Positions 26,289-35,154 of a stretch of 64,000 nucleotides of DNA are shown one piece after another. The notes beneath the pieces were generated by a model, which searched no databases, had not been told where the DNA came from, and saw only the letters and a list, made by a program, of their open reading frames with translations. Position 1 is the first letter of the stretch. Every line of letters begins with the position of its first letter. Made by a program: the position numbers and the translations under genes. Source of the stretch: Erythrobacter sp. AP23 (GTDB lineage: Bacteria > Pseudomonadota > Alphaproteobacteria > Sphingomonadales > Sphingomonadaceae); NCBI RefSeq assembly GCF_001542855.1, contig NZ_LNBY01000012.1, forward strand, positions 124,001 to 188,000, written 5' to 3'.

Positions 26289-26797
26289 GGCCGGATTTCG
26301 ATCGGCGTGCCGTCGGGCACGAGGCTCCACAGCTCGGCAATCTCGGCATTGGACAGGGCGATGCAGCCATCGGTCCAGTCGCCCGGCACGCGCGCATCGA
26401 AGGGCAAGCCGTTGGGCTGGCCGTGGATGAAGATCAGCCCACCCGGAGAACGGCCCCTGGAACGCGCATGGGCCCGGTCCTGCGCATTGGGATAGTCGAT
26501 ATGCAGGCTGAGGTAATAGCTCGACTGCTCATTGCCATAGGAGATCGTGTAGCGCCCCTCGGGCGTGCGCTCGTCGCCCTGGAAACGTTTGTGACCAACC
26601 GGCTGGTCGCCATATTGCAGACCCGAATAGCTGCGGATCACGCGCCCGTTCTGGTAGACCCACAGCTTGCGCTCCGACTTGTCGACGAGGACGAAATCGG
26701 CCCGTTCGCCCGCGCGTGCCTGCTGCGCATGCGCGGGCGATGCGGGGATCGCCGCGGCGCCAAGAGCAATTGCTGACAGAAAGGCGAGGCTGCGCAT
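26285..26797 (-). CDS. Exported L,D-transpeptidase (YkuD domain)
   Basis: 170 residues from ATG 26797, with signal peptide LAFLSAIALGAAAIPASPAHA. The YkuD fold starts ADFVLVDKSERKLWVYQNG; the active site comprises FIHGQPNG and WTDGCIALSN (catalytic Cys). It could form 3-3 peptidoglycan crosslinks, link proteins to peptidoglycan, or act as an amidase-like family member; sequence alone does not decide. A start eight codons earlier is possible but weaker. Confidence 0.88.
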   Translation of the reverse strand: MRSLAFLSAIALGAAAIPASPAHAQQARAGERADFVLVDKSERKLWVYQNGRVIRSYSGLQYGDQPVGHKRFQGDERTPEGRYTISYGNEQSSYYLSLHIDYPNAQDRAHARSRGRSPGGLIFIHGQPNGLPFDARVPGDWTDGCIALSNAEIAELWSLVPDGTPIEIRP

Positions 26798-26827
26798 GAT
26801 GGCATGCACTTTACCGCGCAATCCTCA

Positions 26828-28117
26828 TTAATCCATGAACGGATCGCGCATCAGGATCGTATCGTCGCGCTCGGGGCTGGTCGAAACCAACGCCACCGGC
26901 GTTTCGATCAGTTCCTGCACGCGTTGGATATATTTGACCGCATTTGCGGGAAGATCGGCGAAACTCCGCGCGCCTGCCGTACTTTCCTTCCAGCCTTCCA
27001 TCGTTTCGTAGATCGGCTCCACCGCGGCCTGGTCGGCTGCATGGCTGGGGAAGTAGTCGTAGACGTTGTTGCGCAGGCGATAGCCGGTGCAGATCTTAAC
27101 CTCGTCCAGGCCGTCGAGCACGTCGATCTTGGTCAGCGCAATGCCGGTGACGCCGCTGATCGCACAGGTCTGGCGCACCAGCACGGCATCGAACCAGCCC
27201 ACGCGACGCTGGCGACCGGTTACCGTGCCGAATTCATGGCCGCGCTCGCCTATGCCTTTGCCGATGTCGTCGTCGAGCTCGGTCGGGAACGGGCCGCTGC
27301 CCACACGCGTGGTGTAGGCCTTGACGATGCCGAGCACGAAACCCGTGCTGTTGGGGCCGAGCCCGCTGCCCGCAGCCGCGGTGCCGCTGACGGTGTTGGA
27401 GCTGGTGACGAAGGGATAGGTGCCGTGATCGATATCGAGCAGCACGCCCTGCGCGCCTTCGAACAGGATTTTGGCACCCGCCTTGCGGACCTTCTTGAGC
27501 CGCTTCCACACCGGCTGCGCATATCTGAGCACGAAGGGCGCGATTTCGCGCAATTCGGCTAGCAGCGCTTCGCGGTCGATCGGGTCCTGATCGAACCCGG
27601 CACGGAGCGCATCGTGATGCGCGCAGAGTCGGTCGAGCTGCGGTTCGAGATGGTCGAGATGCGCAAGATCGCACACACGGATCGCGCGGCGACCGACCTT
27701 GTCTTCATAGGCCGGGCCAATCCCGCGCCCGGTGGTGCCGATCTTGCCCTTGCCCGCGGCGGTCTCGCGCAAGCCATCGAGGTCGCGGTGGAGCGGCAGG
27801 ATCAGCGGGCAATTGTCGGCAATGGCGAGATTATCGTCGGTGATGGCGACGCCCTGCCCTTCGAGCTTCTCGACCTCGGCCTTCAGCGCCCAGGGATCGA
27901 GCACCACGCCATTGCCGATCACGCTCAGCGTGCCCGAGACGATGCCGCTCGGCAGCAGCGAGAGTTTGTAGGTCGTACCGTCGATCACCAGCGTGTGGCC
28001 GGCATTGTGCCCGCCCTGGAAGCGCACGACTGCATCCGCACGGCTGGCCAGCCAGTCGACGATCTTGCCCTTGCCTTCATCGCCCCACTGGGCACCGATT
28101 ACGGTTACATTTGCCAT
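26828..28117 (-). CDS. purA: Adenylosuccinate synthetase
   Basis: 429 residues, full length. GTP-dependent first step from IMP to AMP. GDEGKGK P-loop at 12-18, [10 protein letters not shown], the IMP-binding [12 protein letters not shown], and the late QRRVGW and LTKIDVLDG segments are all present. It lies downstream of serC, serA and hisZ but separated from hisZ by a plus-strand block (Rrf2, AKR, trhO, GST), so it has its own promoter in the 170-base upstream gap. Confidence 0.98.
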   Translation of the reverse strand: MANVTVIGAQWGDEGKGKIVDWLASRADAVVRFQGGHNAGHTLVIDGTTYKLSLLPSGIVSGTLSVIGNGVVLDPWALKAEVEKLEGQGVAITDDNLAIADNCPLILPLHRDLDGLRETAAGKGKIGTTGRGIGPAYEDKVGRRAIRVCDLAHLDHLEPQLDRLCAHHDALRAGFDQDPIDREALLAELREIAPFVLRYAQPVWKRLKKVRKAGAKILFEGAQGVLLDIDHGTYPFVTSSNTVSGTAAAGSGLGPNSTGFVLGIVKAYTTRVGSGPFPTELDDDIGKGIGERGHEFGTVTGRQRRVGWFDAVLVRQTCAISGVTGIALTKIDVLDGLDEVKICTGYRLRNNVYDYFPSHAADQAAVEPIYETMEGWKESTAGARSFADLPANAVKYIQRVQELIETPVALVSTSPERDDTILMRDPFMD

Positions 28118-28287
28118 GAGTACGCCTTTTCCCCTGCCCGGGGATCCACGAGGTCCTTCGACAGGACTCGACCAAGGGATGGATTGGAGAAGCGGACAGC
28201 CGCTTCAAATGCGGTGCGCGGGTTAGGGGGCGCGAGGTGGCACGTCAAGCGGCATGCGCAAGCACTCGTATGCGCTGACGAGAACGA
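28118..28287. promoter_or_regulatory. purA upstream region
   Basis: 170 bases between the end of the membrane/CGPC gene and the purA start, both on the minus strand. It holds a small inverted repeat GTCCT/AGGAC (28153-28167) around a TCGAC loop. No convincing promoter boxes were identified. Confidence 0.35.
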
Positions 28288-29214
28288 TCAGGCGGCGCGC
28301 GGGATGGCACAGGCCGATGCATAGCCCAGACCGCGCTTGATCGCGGGGAACAGCCTGCCGCTGGCCGCTCCCAATGCCAGTTCGGTGCGGACCTTTCGCC
28401 CAAAAAGCGCCTCGATCCGCTCGCCGAGCTCCGCCGCAACGGCGACATCGCCCGAAGACACGGCCGTGCCGAAATCATAGGCCAGCGCATCCTCGTCGCA
28501 ATCCGGCCGTCCTATCAGCGCATTCTGGATGCGGTCGGGATCGAGACCGTCGGCCAAAGCGAACTGGCGGACGATCTCGACACAGGGACCGCAATCCTCC
28601 GCGCGGGTCGAGCCCAGCCGGGCCATGTGCAACAGGGCGGCAGGTGCGTGATGGCGGTGGCCGGACAGCAACATGGCGTGCTGGAACTTCTCGGTCGCGA
28701 AGCCCCCTGCCCGGTCGAGATCGTCGAGATAGGGCTCGGACTTGCCGGCGACCTTGCGCATGATGGAGAGGAACAAGGGTTTCGGCAAAGGGACAGGCGA
28801 AATGCGCTGCCGGGCCATCTGCACTCCTACGGCCAGCAGGACCAGTACCGGAGGACCGAGCACGCCGGGCGCATCCGCCCAGAAGACGTCGGGGGCGCAG
28901 ATTCCGGTAGTGACTTCGTAAACGTGAAAAGCTCCATGCGCGGCTAGCCAGCTCACCCCGATCAGCGCGGCGCCCCAGCGCAGCGCGAGGTTGGCCGAGG
29001 CGAAGAGGAGCACCACGCCCGAAAATATGTAGGCAAGGCCGATATCGCCGATGAAATGGCGGTTGGCGGGTCCGGTCGTCTGCACGGTCTCGAGCGTACC
29101 GTACCAGACCAGCGGGTCGGTCAGCATGAAGACGCCATTGGCTATCGCGAAAAGCCCGACCAGTGCGATCACCGCTTGCATCAGCCGATCGAGGCCATCA
29201 GGTTTGCCCAACAT
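28288..29214 (-). CDS. Four-span membrane protein with C-terminal AhpD-like CGPC domain
   Basis: 308 residues from ATG 29214, which has AAGGAG seven bases upstream; a start 12 codons earlier would run across the palindromic operator and is rejected. Four membrane spans in the first half (about 10-32, 50-75, 78-100, 113-133). The soluble second half contains RAEDCGPCVEIVRQFALADGL, a CxxC arrangement like the carboxymuconolactone decarboxylase/AhpD fold, which can act in peroxide or thiol redox reactions. It is divergent from an Rrf2 regulator with an intervening palindrome, so it is probably the regulator's target. The AhpD similarity is by motif only. Confidence 0.7.
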   Translation of the reverse strand: MLGKPDGLDRLMQAVIALVGLFAIANGVFMLTDPLVWYGTLETVQTTGPANRHFIGDIGLAYIFSGVVLLFASANLALRWGAALIGVSWLAAHGAFHVYEVTTGICAPDVFWADAPGVLGPPVLVLLAVGVQMARQRISPVPLPKPLFLSIMRKVAGKSEPYLDDLDRAGGFATEKFQHAMLLSGHRHHAPAALLHMARLGSTRAEDCGPCVEIVRQFALADGLDPDRIQNALIGRPDCDEDALAYDFGTAVSSGDVAVAAELGERIEALFGRKVRTELALGAASGRLFPAIKRGLGYASACAIPRAA

Positions 29215-29233
29215 CGCGCTTCTCCTTATATTC

Positions 29234-29248
29234 GGATATTGAATATCC
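29234..29248. promoter_or_regulatory. Perfect 15-base palindrome, candidate Rrf2 operator
   Basis: GGATATTGAATATCC: two 7-base arms around a central G. It sits 19 bases before the start of the membrane/CGPC gene and 34 bases before the Rrf2 start, in AT-rich DNA, exactly where an Rrf2-type repressor would block both promoters. Confidence 0.65.
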
Positions 29249-29282
29249 ATTTATAAAGTTGCACGCAAGAGGGATCGGACGC

Positions 29283-29780
29283 ATGCGGATAAACAAGGGT
29301 GTCGAATGGGCTGCGCACGCCTGCGCGCTGCTGGCGCCCCTGTGGCCCGAACGCGGCCTGTCGCTGGCTGCGCTGGCCGAGTTTCACGGCGTTCCGGAAC
29401 CCTATATGGCCAAGCAAATGCAGGCCCTTGCCCGTGCAGGAATCGTTCACGGTGGGCGCGGCCGCAGTGGCTTTTACAGCCTCGCACTGCCGCCGGCCGA
29501 TATCTCGCTGCTCGACATATTGCTGGCCGTCGATGGTAAGGATTCCATGTTCCGCTGCACCGAAATCCGCCAGAATGGCCCCTGCGCCAGCAGGCCGGAG
29601 GACTGCAAGCTGCCCTGCAATATCGCCGCCGGCTTCGCACAGGCGGAGGTCGCCTATCGCGACAGCCTCGCGCGGATCGATCTCGCCACGCTGAGCAGCA
29701 GCGTCGCGGCGCAATTGGGGCCAGCCAAGGTCGAACAAGCGGCCGGGTGGATCGCGGAGAATCTGCGCTCGCGCAGCTAA
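29283..29780 (+). CDS. Rrf2-family transcriptional regulator
   Basis: 165 residues from ATG 29283 with AGAGGGA upstream. Winged helix (about 8-75: LSLAALAEFHGVPEPYMAKQ recognition region, AGIVHGGRGRSGFYSL wing). A cysteine cluster follows: C-x8-C-x6-C-x3-C within RCTEIRQNGPCASRPEDCKL and the next PC, similar to the Fe-S ligand region of NsrR, IscR or RirA. It probably binds an Fe-S cluster and senses nitric oxide, oxidants or iron state; which one is open. It likely controls the divergent membrane/CGPC gene. Confidence 0.87.
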   Translation: MRINKGVEWAAHACALLAPLWPERGLSLAALAEFHGVPEPYMAKQMQALARAGIVHGGRGRSGFYSLALPPADISLLDILLAVDGKDSMFRCTEIRQNGPCASRPEDCKLPCNIAAGFAQAEVAYRDSLARIDLATLSSSVAAQLGPAKVEQAAGWIAENLRSRS

Positions 29781-29830
29781 GCCGTCGGAAACAAGTCTCC
29801 ACTGCATGATTGATAGGCAAAGGAGATACC

Positions 29831-30649
29831 ATGGCAGAATACCCCACGCTCACTCTCAACGACGGCCGCAAGATCCCGCAGCTCGGCTTCGGCACCTGGC
29901 AGATCGAGGAGGACGAGGCCGCGGGTGCAGTGCGAACCGCGCTCGATGTCGGTTACTGGCTCGTCGATACCGCCGCCGTTTACGGCAACGAGCGCGGTGT
30001 GGGCGAAGGGATCGGTGAGTGGTCCGACATCTTCCTCCAGACCAAAATCTGGAACGAGAGCCAGGGCTACGACCGCACGCTGAAGGCCGCCGACAAATGC
30101 CTCGAGCGGCTCGGACGCGATCATGTCGATATGCTGCTGATCCACTGGCCTTGTCCGGAGAAGGACCTGTTCGTCGAGACCTGGAAGGCGCTGATCGAAC
30201 TGCGCGACCAGGGCAAGGCGAAGTCGATCGGCGTTTCGAACTTTCGCGAAGAGGACCTGAAGCGGATTGTCGATGCAACCGGCGTGACACCTGCGCTCAA
30301 CCAGATCGAACTGCATCCCGGCTTCCAGCAGCGGGCCCTGCGCAAGGTGCATCAGGAGATGGGCGTCGTGACGCAAAGCTGGTCGCCGCTCGGCCAGGGC
30401 GGCGGCATGGATGCAGGCGCGATCCAGGAAATCGCAGGCGAGACAGGCCAACCACCCAGCGCGGTGGTGCTGCGCTGGCACATCCAGCACGGCCTCTGCC
30501 CAATCCCCAAATCGACCAGCCGCGACCATATCGAACAGAACTTCGCCGCGCTTTCGTTCGAACTGTCGGACGATCAGATGGCGCGGATCGACGCCCTCGA
30601 CGATCCCGAGGGGCGGCTAGGACCCGATCCGGCGTCATTCGAGGGATGA
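29831..30649 (+). CDS. Aldo/keto reductase
   Basis: 272 residues from ATG 29831, with a strong AAAGGAGA ribosome-binding site. NADPH-dependent reductase with the AKR tetrad visible: Asp and Tyr in VDTAAVYGNE, Lys in LQTKIWN, His in LLIHWPCP; C-terminal IPKSTSRDHIEQN binds the cofactor. Resembles 2,5-diketo-gluconate reductase type enzymes (DkgA/B, methylglyoxal reductase); the natural substrate is not identifiable. trhO follows within 50 bases. Confidence 0.92.
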   Translation: MAEYPTLTLNDGRKIPQLGFGTWQIEEDEAAGAVRTALDVGYWLVDTAAVYGNERGVGEGIGEWSDIFLQTKIWNESQGYDRTLKAADKCLERLGRDHVDMLLIHWPCPEKDLFVETWKALIELRDQGKAKSIGVSNFREEDLKRIVDATGVTPALNQIELHPGFQQRALRKVHQEMGVVTQSWSPLGQGGGMDAGAIQEIAGETGQPPSAVVLRWHIQHGLCPIPKSTSRDHIEQNFAALSFELSDDQMARIDALDDPEGRLGPDPASFEG

Positions 30650-30694
30650 TGCGAGGGGATGCAGCGCGCGCAAGGCGGTGCTAGGGGGCGCCGC

Positions 30695-31657
30695 GTGACC
30701 GACAACAAGACCAACCTCCCCATCCGCATCGCCGCGCTCTACCAGTTCGCGCGCTTCGACGATCCTGCCGCAATCAAGCCCGACCTGCTTGCGGCAATGG
30801 AAAAGGCAGGCGTACGCGGCACGCTGCTGCTCGCGCGCGAGGGGGTCAACGGGACGATCGCTGGATCGGACGAGGGGATCGAGGCGGTCCTCGACCATGT
30901 GCGTGGTCTGCCCGGCTGCGCGGAAATCGAGGTCAAGGAATCGCGTGCCGCGATCATGCCCTTCCACCGCACCAAGGTGCGGCTGAAGAAAGAGATCGTG
31001 ACCATGGGCCAGCCCGATCTCGATCCGCTCGACGGTGTCGGCACCTATGTCGCGCCCGAGGACTGGAACGCGCTGATTTCCGATCCCGACACGATCCTGA
31101 TCGACACGCGCAACGATTACGAGGTGCAGATCGGCAGTTTCGAGGGCGCGATCGATCCCGAGACCAAGAGCTTCCGCGAATTTCCGGAGTGGTTCCGCGT
31201 CAAGCGCGCCGAGATCGAGGCCGAGGGGCGATCGCCCAGGATCGCCATGTTCTGCACCGGCGGCATCCGGTGCGAGAAATCGACCGCCTTCGCCCGCGCC
31301 GAAGGCGTTGACGAGGTCTATCATCTCAAGGGCGGCATCCTGAATTATCTCGAGCACGTGCCCGAGGGCGACAGCCTGTGGCGAGGCGAATGTTTCGTGT
31401 TCGACGAGCGTGTCAGCGTCGGTCACGGCCTCGAAGTTGGCGAGCATTCGCTGTGCCGCGCCTGCCGCCGCCCGCTAAGCGTATCCGATATGGCGCATGA
31501 GCATTACGTGGAAGGCGTATCCTGCCATCGCTGCCACGGCGAACGCAGCGAAGAACAGCGCGCCCGCTATGCCGAGCGGCAGCGGCAGGAATTGCTGGCC
31601 GAAGCCCGCGGGGCGGAACACGTTGGCCGCCGCGAGGATGCCGAAGCCGATGGCTGA
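30695..31657 (+). CDS. trhO: tRNA uridine(34) hydroxylase, rhodanese family
   Basis: 320 residues from GTG 30695, chosen for AGGGGG seven bases upstream; ATG 30659 is the alternative and would add 12 poorly conserved residues. Makes 5-hydroxyuridine at wobble position 34 using O2. N-terminal acylphosphatase-like domain (about 10-105), rhodanese domain with active Cys in [11 protein letters not shown], and a C-terminal four-cysteine motif ([14 protein letters not shown]) likely to bind zinc. Overlaps the GST gene by eight bases. Confidence 0.92.
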   Translation: MTDNKTNLPIRIAALYQFARFDDPAAIKPDLLAAMEKAGVRGTLLLAREGVNGTIAGSDEGIEAVLDHVRGLPGCAEIEVKESRAAIMPFHRTKVRLKKEIVTMGQPDLDPLDGVGTYVAPEDWNALISDPDTILIDTRNDYEVQIGSFEGAIDPETKSFREFPEWFRVKRAEIEAEGRSPRIAMFCTGGIRCEKSTAFARAEGVDEVYHLKGGILNYLEHVPEGDSLWRGECFVFDERVSVGHGLEVGEHSLCRACRRPLSVSDMAHEHYVEGVSCHRCHGERSEEQRARYAERQRQELLAEARGAEHVGRREDAEADG

Positions 31658-32255
31658 GCCGATCCTCTACAGCTTCCGCCGCTGCCCCTATGCGATGCGC
31701 GCCCGCATGGCGCTGTCGGTGAGCGGCGCGCAATACGAGCACCGCGAGGTAGTGTTGCGCGACAAGCCGCCGCAGATGCTCGAAGCCTCGCCCAAGGGCA
31801 CGGTGCCGGTCCTGGTGGCCGAGAATGGCGAGGTCCTCGAGGAGAGCCTCGACGTCATGCGCTGGGCCTTGGGACAGAGCGATCCCGAAGGCTGGCTCGA
31901 CCGCGACGATCCGGCGCTGATCGAAGCCAATGACGGTCCCTTCAAACACCATCTCGACCGCTACAAATATGCCACCCGCTACGATGATGTGGACCCGGAA
32001 GAACATCGTGCGGCCGCTTTCGACATTCTGCGCATGCTGGAGGAAAGACTGGAGGCAGGCGCTTATCTATGCGGCGAGCAGCGCGGCTTTGCAGATATCG
32101 CGATTTTTCCCTTCATCCGCCAGTTCGCCAATGCCGACCGTGCTTGGTTCGATGTGCAGGACCTGCCGAAACTGCAGGCCTGGCTCGAGGGTCTGATCAC
32201 TTCCGACCTGTTCACCGGAGTGATGCAGAAACACCCGCAGTGGAAAGCGGCCTAG
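31650..32255 (+). CDS. Glutathione S-transferase family protein
   Basis: 201 residues from ATG 31650 (an ATG four codons earlier also fits). Thioredoxin-fold N-terminal domain with [16 protein letters not shown], a cysteine-type active site (CPYA), GTVPVLV and EESLDVMRW for glutathione binding; all-helical C-terminal domain with [13 protein letters not shown]. More like glutaredoxin-2/omega-type GSTs than classical detoxifying ones. The stop codon is shared with hisZ as CTAG. Confidence 0.87.
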   Translation: MAEPILYSFRRCPYAMRARMALSVSGAQYEHREVVLRDKPPQMLEASPKGTVPVLVAENGEVLEESLDVMRWALGQSDPEGWLDRDDPALIEANDGPFKHHLDRYKYATRYDDVDPEEHRAAAFDILRMLEERLEAGAYLCGEQRGFADIAIFPFIRQFANADRAWFDVQDLPKLQAWLEGLITSDLFTGVMQKHPQWKAA

Positions 32256-33364
32256 AGCGCGCGGGGCTCCTTTCCCTCCAGAACGTGCGAACAGCCCAAC
32301 GCTCGCGCATCGTCGCTCTCGGCAATCGCAGCCACCGTCCGCCATCCTATGGCCCGTAGCCGCGCAGCGGCATCGCGATCGTGTCCGGGCGGCAGGAAGA
32401 GCTTCTGTGCCTCGTGGTCATCGGTCGAGCCCAGCGCATCGAGCAGGGGATCGATGTAGAGCGAGAAACCTGTCGCGGCCTCATCGCTGCCCTTGATCAT
32501 ATAGGTACCACCCCGTCCCAGCGCGCCGCGCGCGCCTTCGCCGTAGAGCGTGAAACCGAACCAGCTCTGATATTCGAAACCGTGACGCTCGGTCGGGTCG
32601 AGCGTGACGCGCGCGCCGTCGCCGATTGCGGCAGCGATAGCGTGCAGGCCTTCAATGCGGCTTGCCAGTGCTCCACCGGCATCGATCGCGGCGAGCTTGT
32701 CGATCGCTTCGTCGAAATCGCCCGTGGCATAGAGCAATGGGAGATAGGCACCGCCGCCCGCTTCGCGCAGACCGCCGGCGTCCTTGGTGTCGAGTTCGCG
32801 GCGGACCGCCTCTCGTTCGGCCGGGCCGAGCGGCATGGCCTTGTTGGCCAAGGTATCGACGAGGTCGGGAAGCGTGAAATCGACCGAGATATTGGCAACC
32901 CCGGCCGCCTTCAGCGCGTCGATCGCGACCGAGACGATCTCGCTTGCCGCCGCGACACTGTCGGCGCCGATCAGCTCGGCGCCCATCTGCAGGCGCTGGC
33001 GTGCGGGATCGAGCTGGTCTGCGCTCAGAAAGGCGACATCGCCCGCATAGCAGAGGCGCAGCGGTCGCGGTGCGGAGGCCATGCCCGTCGCTGCAATACG
33101 CCCGACCTGCACCGTCATGTCGCTGCGCAGTGCGAGTGTGCGCAGGCTGTCGGGGTCGGTAAAGCGCACCATCCGCCGCGTTGCGACACCATCCATCCGC
33201 CCTGCCAGAGAGCGCTCGAACTCGACCAGCGGCGGCCGCACGCGGTCGTATCCATGACCGTCCATCGCATCGAGCACGGCGCGCATCGCCATGGTGATGG
33301 CGCGGGCACGGTCGGGAAGTGCATCTTCAAGACCGACAGGCAGGAGGTCGTCAGGTGTGATCAT
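32252..33364 (-). CDS. hisZ: ATP phosphoribosyltransferase regulatory subunit (HisZ)
   Basis: 370 residues. A histidyl-tRNA-synthetase-like protein: DGHGYDRVRPPLVEFE, RFTDPDSLRTLALRSDMTVQVGRI and RLQMGAELIGADSVAAASEI match the class II core, but there is no anticodon-binding domain and motif 3 is incomplete, so it does not charge tRNA. It partners a short HisG for the first step of histidine synthesis; hisG is not in this window. It lies downstream of serA, separated by a palindromic repeat. Confidence 0.9.
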   Translation of the reverse strand: MITPDDLLPVGLEDALPDRARAITMAMRAVLDAMDGHGYDRVRPPLVEFERSLAGRMDGVATRRMVRFTDPDSLRTLALRSDMTVQVGRIAATGMASAPRPLRLCYAGDVAFLSADQLDPARQRLQMGAELIGADSVAAASEIVSVAIDALKAAGVANISVDFTLPDLVDTLANKAMPLGPAEREAVRRELDTKDAGGLREAGGGAYLPLLYATGDFDEAIDKLAAIDAGGALASRIEGLHAIAAAIGDGARVTLDPTERHGFEYQSWFGFTLYGEGARGALGRGGTYMIKGSDEAATGFSLYIDPLLDALGSTDDHEAQKLFLPPGHDRDAAARLRAIGWRTVAAIAESDDARALGCSHVLEGKEPRAL

Positions 33365-33375
33365 TGTTCCTCATT

Positions 33376-33456
33376 CGTCATCCCGGCCCACGAGCCGGGA
33401 TCGCTTTCGTCCATGCGCCTAGCCGAGAGCGATCCCGGGTCAAGCCCGGTATGACG
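33376..33456. repeat. Paired palindromic intergenic repeat (copy F)
   Basis: Between serA and hisZ. Hairpin ATCCCGGC (33380-33387)/GCCGGGAT (33394-33401), and hairpin CCGGG/CCCGG around TCAAG (33435-33449). The two halves are inverted copies ending in CGTCAT and ATGACG. The GGGTCAAGCCC core is a separate family from the CTTC-loop units. Confidence 0.88.
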
Positions 33457-33469
33457 ATCTAGGGTATCG

Positions 33470-35053
33470 TCAGAATGCCAGAGGCGTCACGACCTTGACG
33501 CCCTCGAGCGCGCAAGCCTGGCCGACGATATCTTGCGGGATCGGCGCATCGACGCTGAGCAACAATACCGCTTCGCCGCCCGCCTGGCGGCGGCCGAGAT
33601 GGAAGGTGCCGATATTGATGCCGTTCTCGCCGAGCAGCGTACCGATGCGGCCGATGAAGCCCGGTGCGTCCTCGTTGACGATATAGAGCATGTCGCCCGA
33701 CAGTTCGGCCTCGATGCCGACGCCGAACATTTCGACGAGCCGCGGCGCGTCGGCACCGAACAGCGTTCCCGCGACCGAGCGATCGCCCTGCTCGGTGCCC
33801 ACGGTGACCCGGATCAACGTGTTGTAGGCACCTTCCTTCTCGTGACGAACCGAACGGATATCGAGTCCGCGTTCCTTGGCAAGATAGGGCGCGTTGACCA
33901 TGTTCACCGTGTCCGAATACTGGCGCATCAGCCCGGCCAGCACCGCACCCTCGATCGGCTTGCCCGAGAGCTCTGCCGCCGCGCCTTCGCGCTCGATCGA
34001 AATCTTGGTGAGATTGCCATGCGCGAGCTGGCCGACGAGGCTGCCGAGGTTTTCGGCGAGCTTCATGTAAGGGCGTAGCTTCGGCGCTTCTTCCGCGCTC
34101 AGGCTTGGCATGTTGAGCGCATTGGTGACGCCGCCGTTGACCAGATAATCGGCCATCTGCTCGGCCACCTGCAATGCGACATTGACCTGCGCTTCGGTGG
34201 TGCTGGCACCGAGGTGCGGGGTCGAGATAAAGCCGCGAGTGCCGAACAGCGGGCTCTCTTTCGCCGGCTCGGTCGCGAACACATCCAGCGCTGCTCCGGC
34301 GACATGACCGCTTTCGAGCATGTCCTTCAATGCCTCCTCGTCGACCAGCCCGCCGCGCGCACAATTGACGATGCGCACGCCCTGCTTGGTCTTGGCGAGA
34401 TTCTCGCGGCTCAGGATGTTGCGCGTCTCGTCGGTCAGGGGGGTGTGGAGCGTGATGAATTCGGCGCGCTGGAGCAGCGTTTCGAGATCGACCTTCTCCA
34501 CTCCGATCTCGACCGCGCGGTCTTCGGTGAGGAAGGGATCGTAGGCGATGACCTTCATCCTGAGGCCCTGCGCGCGGCTGGCAACGATGCTGCCGATATT
34601 GCCCGCGCCGATCAGGCCGAGCGTCTTGCCGGTCACCTCGACGCCCATGAAATCGCTCTTGGGCCATTCGCCCTTCTGCGTGCGGGCGTCGGCGGCGGGA
34701 ATCTGGCGCGCCACGGCCATGATCAGCGCGATGGCGTGTTCGGCGGTGGTGATCGAATTGCCGAACGGCGTGTTCATGACGACGACGCCCTTGCCGCTGG
34801 CATAGGGAATATCGACATTGTCGACGCCGATCCCGGCACGCCCGATCACCTTGAGATTTTCGGCGGCATCGAGGATTTCGGGCGTGACCTTGGTCGCACT
34901 GCGGATGGCGAGGCCATCATACTGCCCGATCACAGCCTTGAGCTCGTCGGGCGTCATGCCGGGCTTCACATCGACATCGCAGCCGCGCTCTTCGAAGATG
35001 CGCGCGGCGTTGGGATCCATCTTGTCGGAGATGAGGACTTTGGGTTTGGTCAT
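33470..35053 (-). CDS. serA: D-3-phosphoglycerate dehydrogenase
   Basis: 527 residues, the long form with an allosteric substrate-binding domain (about 318-450) and a C-terminal ACT domain (about 455-527) for serine feedback. First committed step of serine synthesis. NAD site GAGNIG at 149-154; catalytic Arg in CARGGLVDEEAL (about 231), Glu in the following DVFATEPA stretch, His in STPHLGAST (about 281). serC lies immediately upstream on the same strand, with a palindromic repeat between. Confidence 0.98.
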   Translation of the reverse strand: MTKPKVLISDKMDPNAARIFEERGCDVDVKPGMTPDELKAVIGQYDGLAIRSATKVTPEILDAAENLKVIGRAGIGVDNVDIPYASGKGVVVMNTPFGNSITTAEHAIALIMAVARQIPAADARTQKGEWPKSDFMGVEVTGKTLGLIGAGNIGSIVASRAQGLRMKVIAYDPFLTEDRAVEIGVEKVDLETLLQRAEFITLHTPLTDETRNILSRENLAKTKQGVRIVNCARGGLVDEEALKDMLESGHVAGAALDVFATEPAKESPLFGTRGFISTPHLGASTTEAQVNVALQVAEQMADYLVNGGVTNALNMPSLSAEEAPKLRPYMKLAENLGSLVGQLAHGNLTKISIEREGAAAELSGKPIEGAVLAGLMRQYSDTVNMVNAPYLAKERGLDIRSVRHEKEGAYNTLIRVTVGTEQGDRSVAGTLFGADAPRLVEMFGVGIEAELSGDMLYIVNEDAPGFIGRIGTLLGENGINIGTFHLGRRQAGGEAVLLLSVDAPIPQDIVGQACALEGVKVVTPLAF

Positions 35054-35073
35054 TGGAATTTCCTAAATCGCGA

Positions 35074-35146
35074 GTCCCAGCGAAGGCTGGGACATCATGC
35101 GGATTGGCGATTGGCCGAAAGAGACCCCTGCCTTCGCCGGGGCTCA
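35074..35146. repeat. Paired palindromic intergenic repeat (copy D)
   Basis: Between serC and serA. Hairpin GTCCCAGC (35076-35083)/GCTGGGAC (35088-35095) with GAAG loop; second imperfect hairpin CCCCTGC (35127-35133)/GCCGGGG (35138-35144) with CTTC loop. Same design as copy C. It may modulate serA relative to serC. Confidence 0.85.
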
Positions 35147-35154
35147 CTTCGTTG

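Noticed and set aside
13513-35146. CRISPR array or insertion-sequence ends
   Set aside because: The palindromic units are single doublets scattered between genes, without regular repeat-spacer periodicity or a transposase gene.
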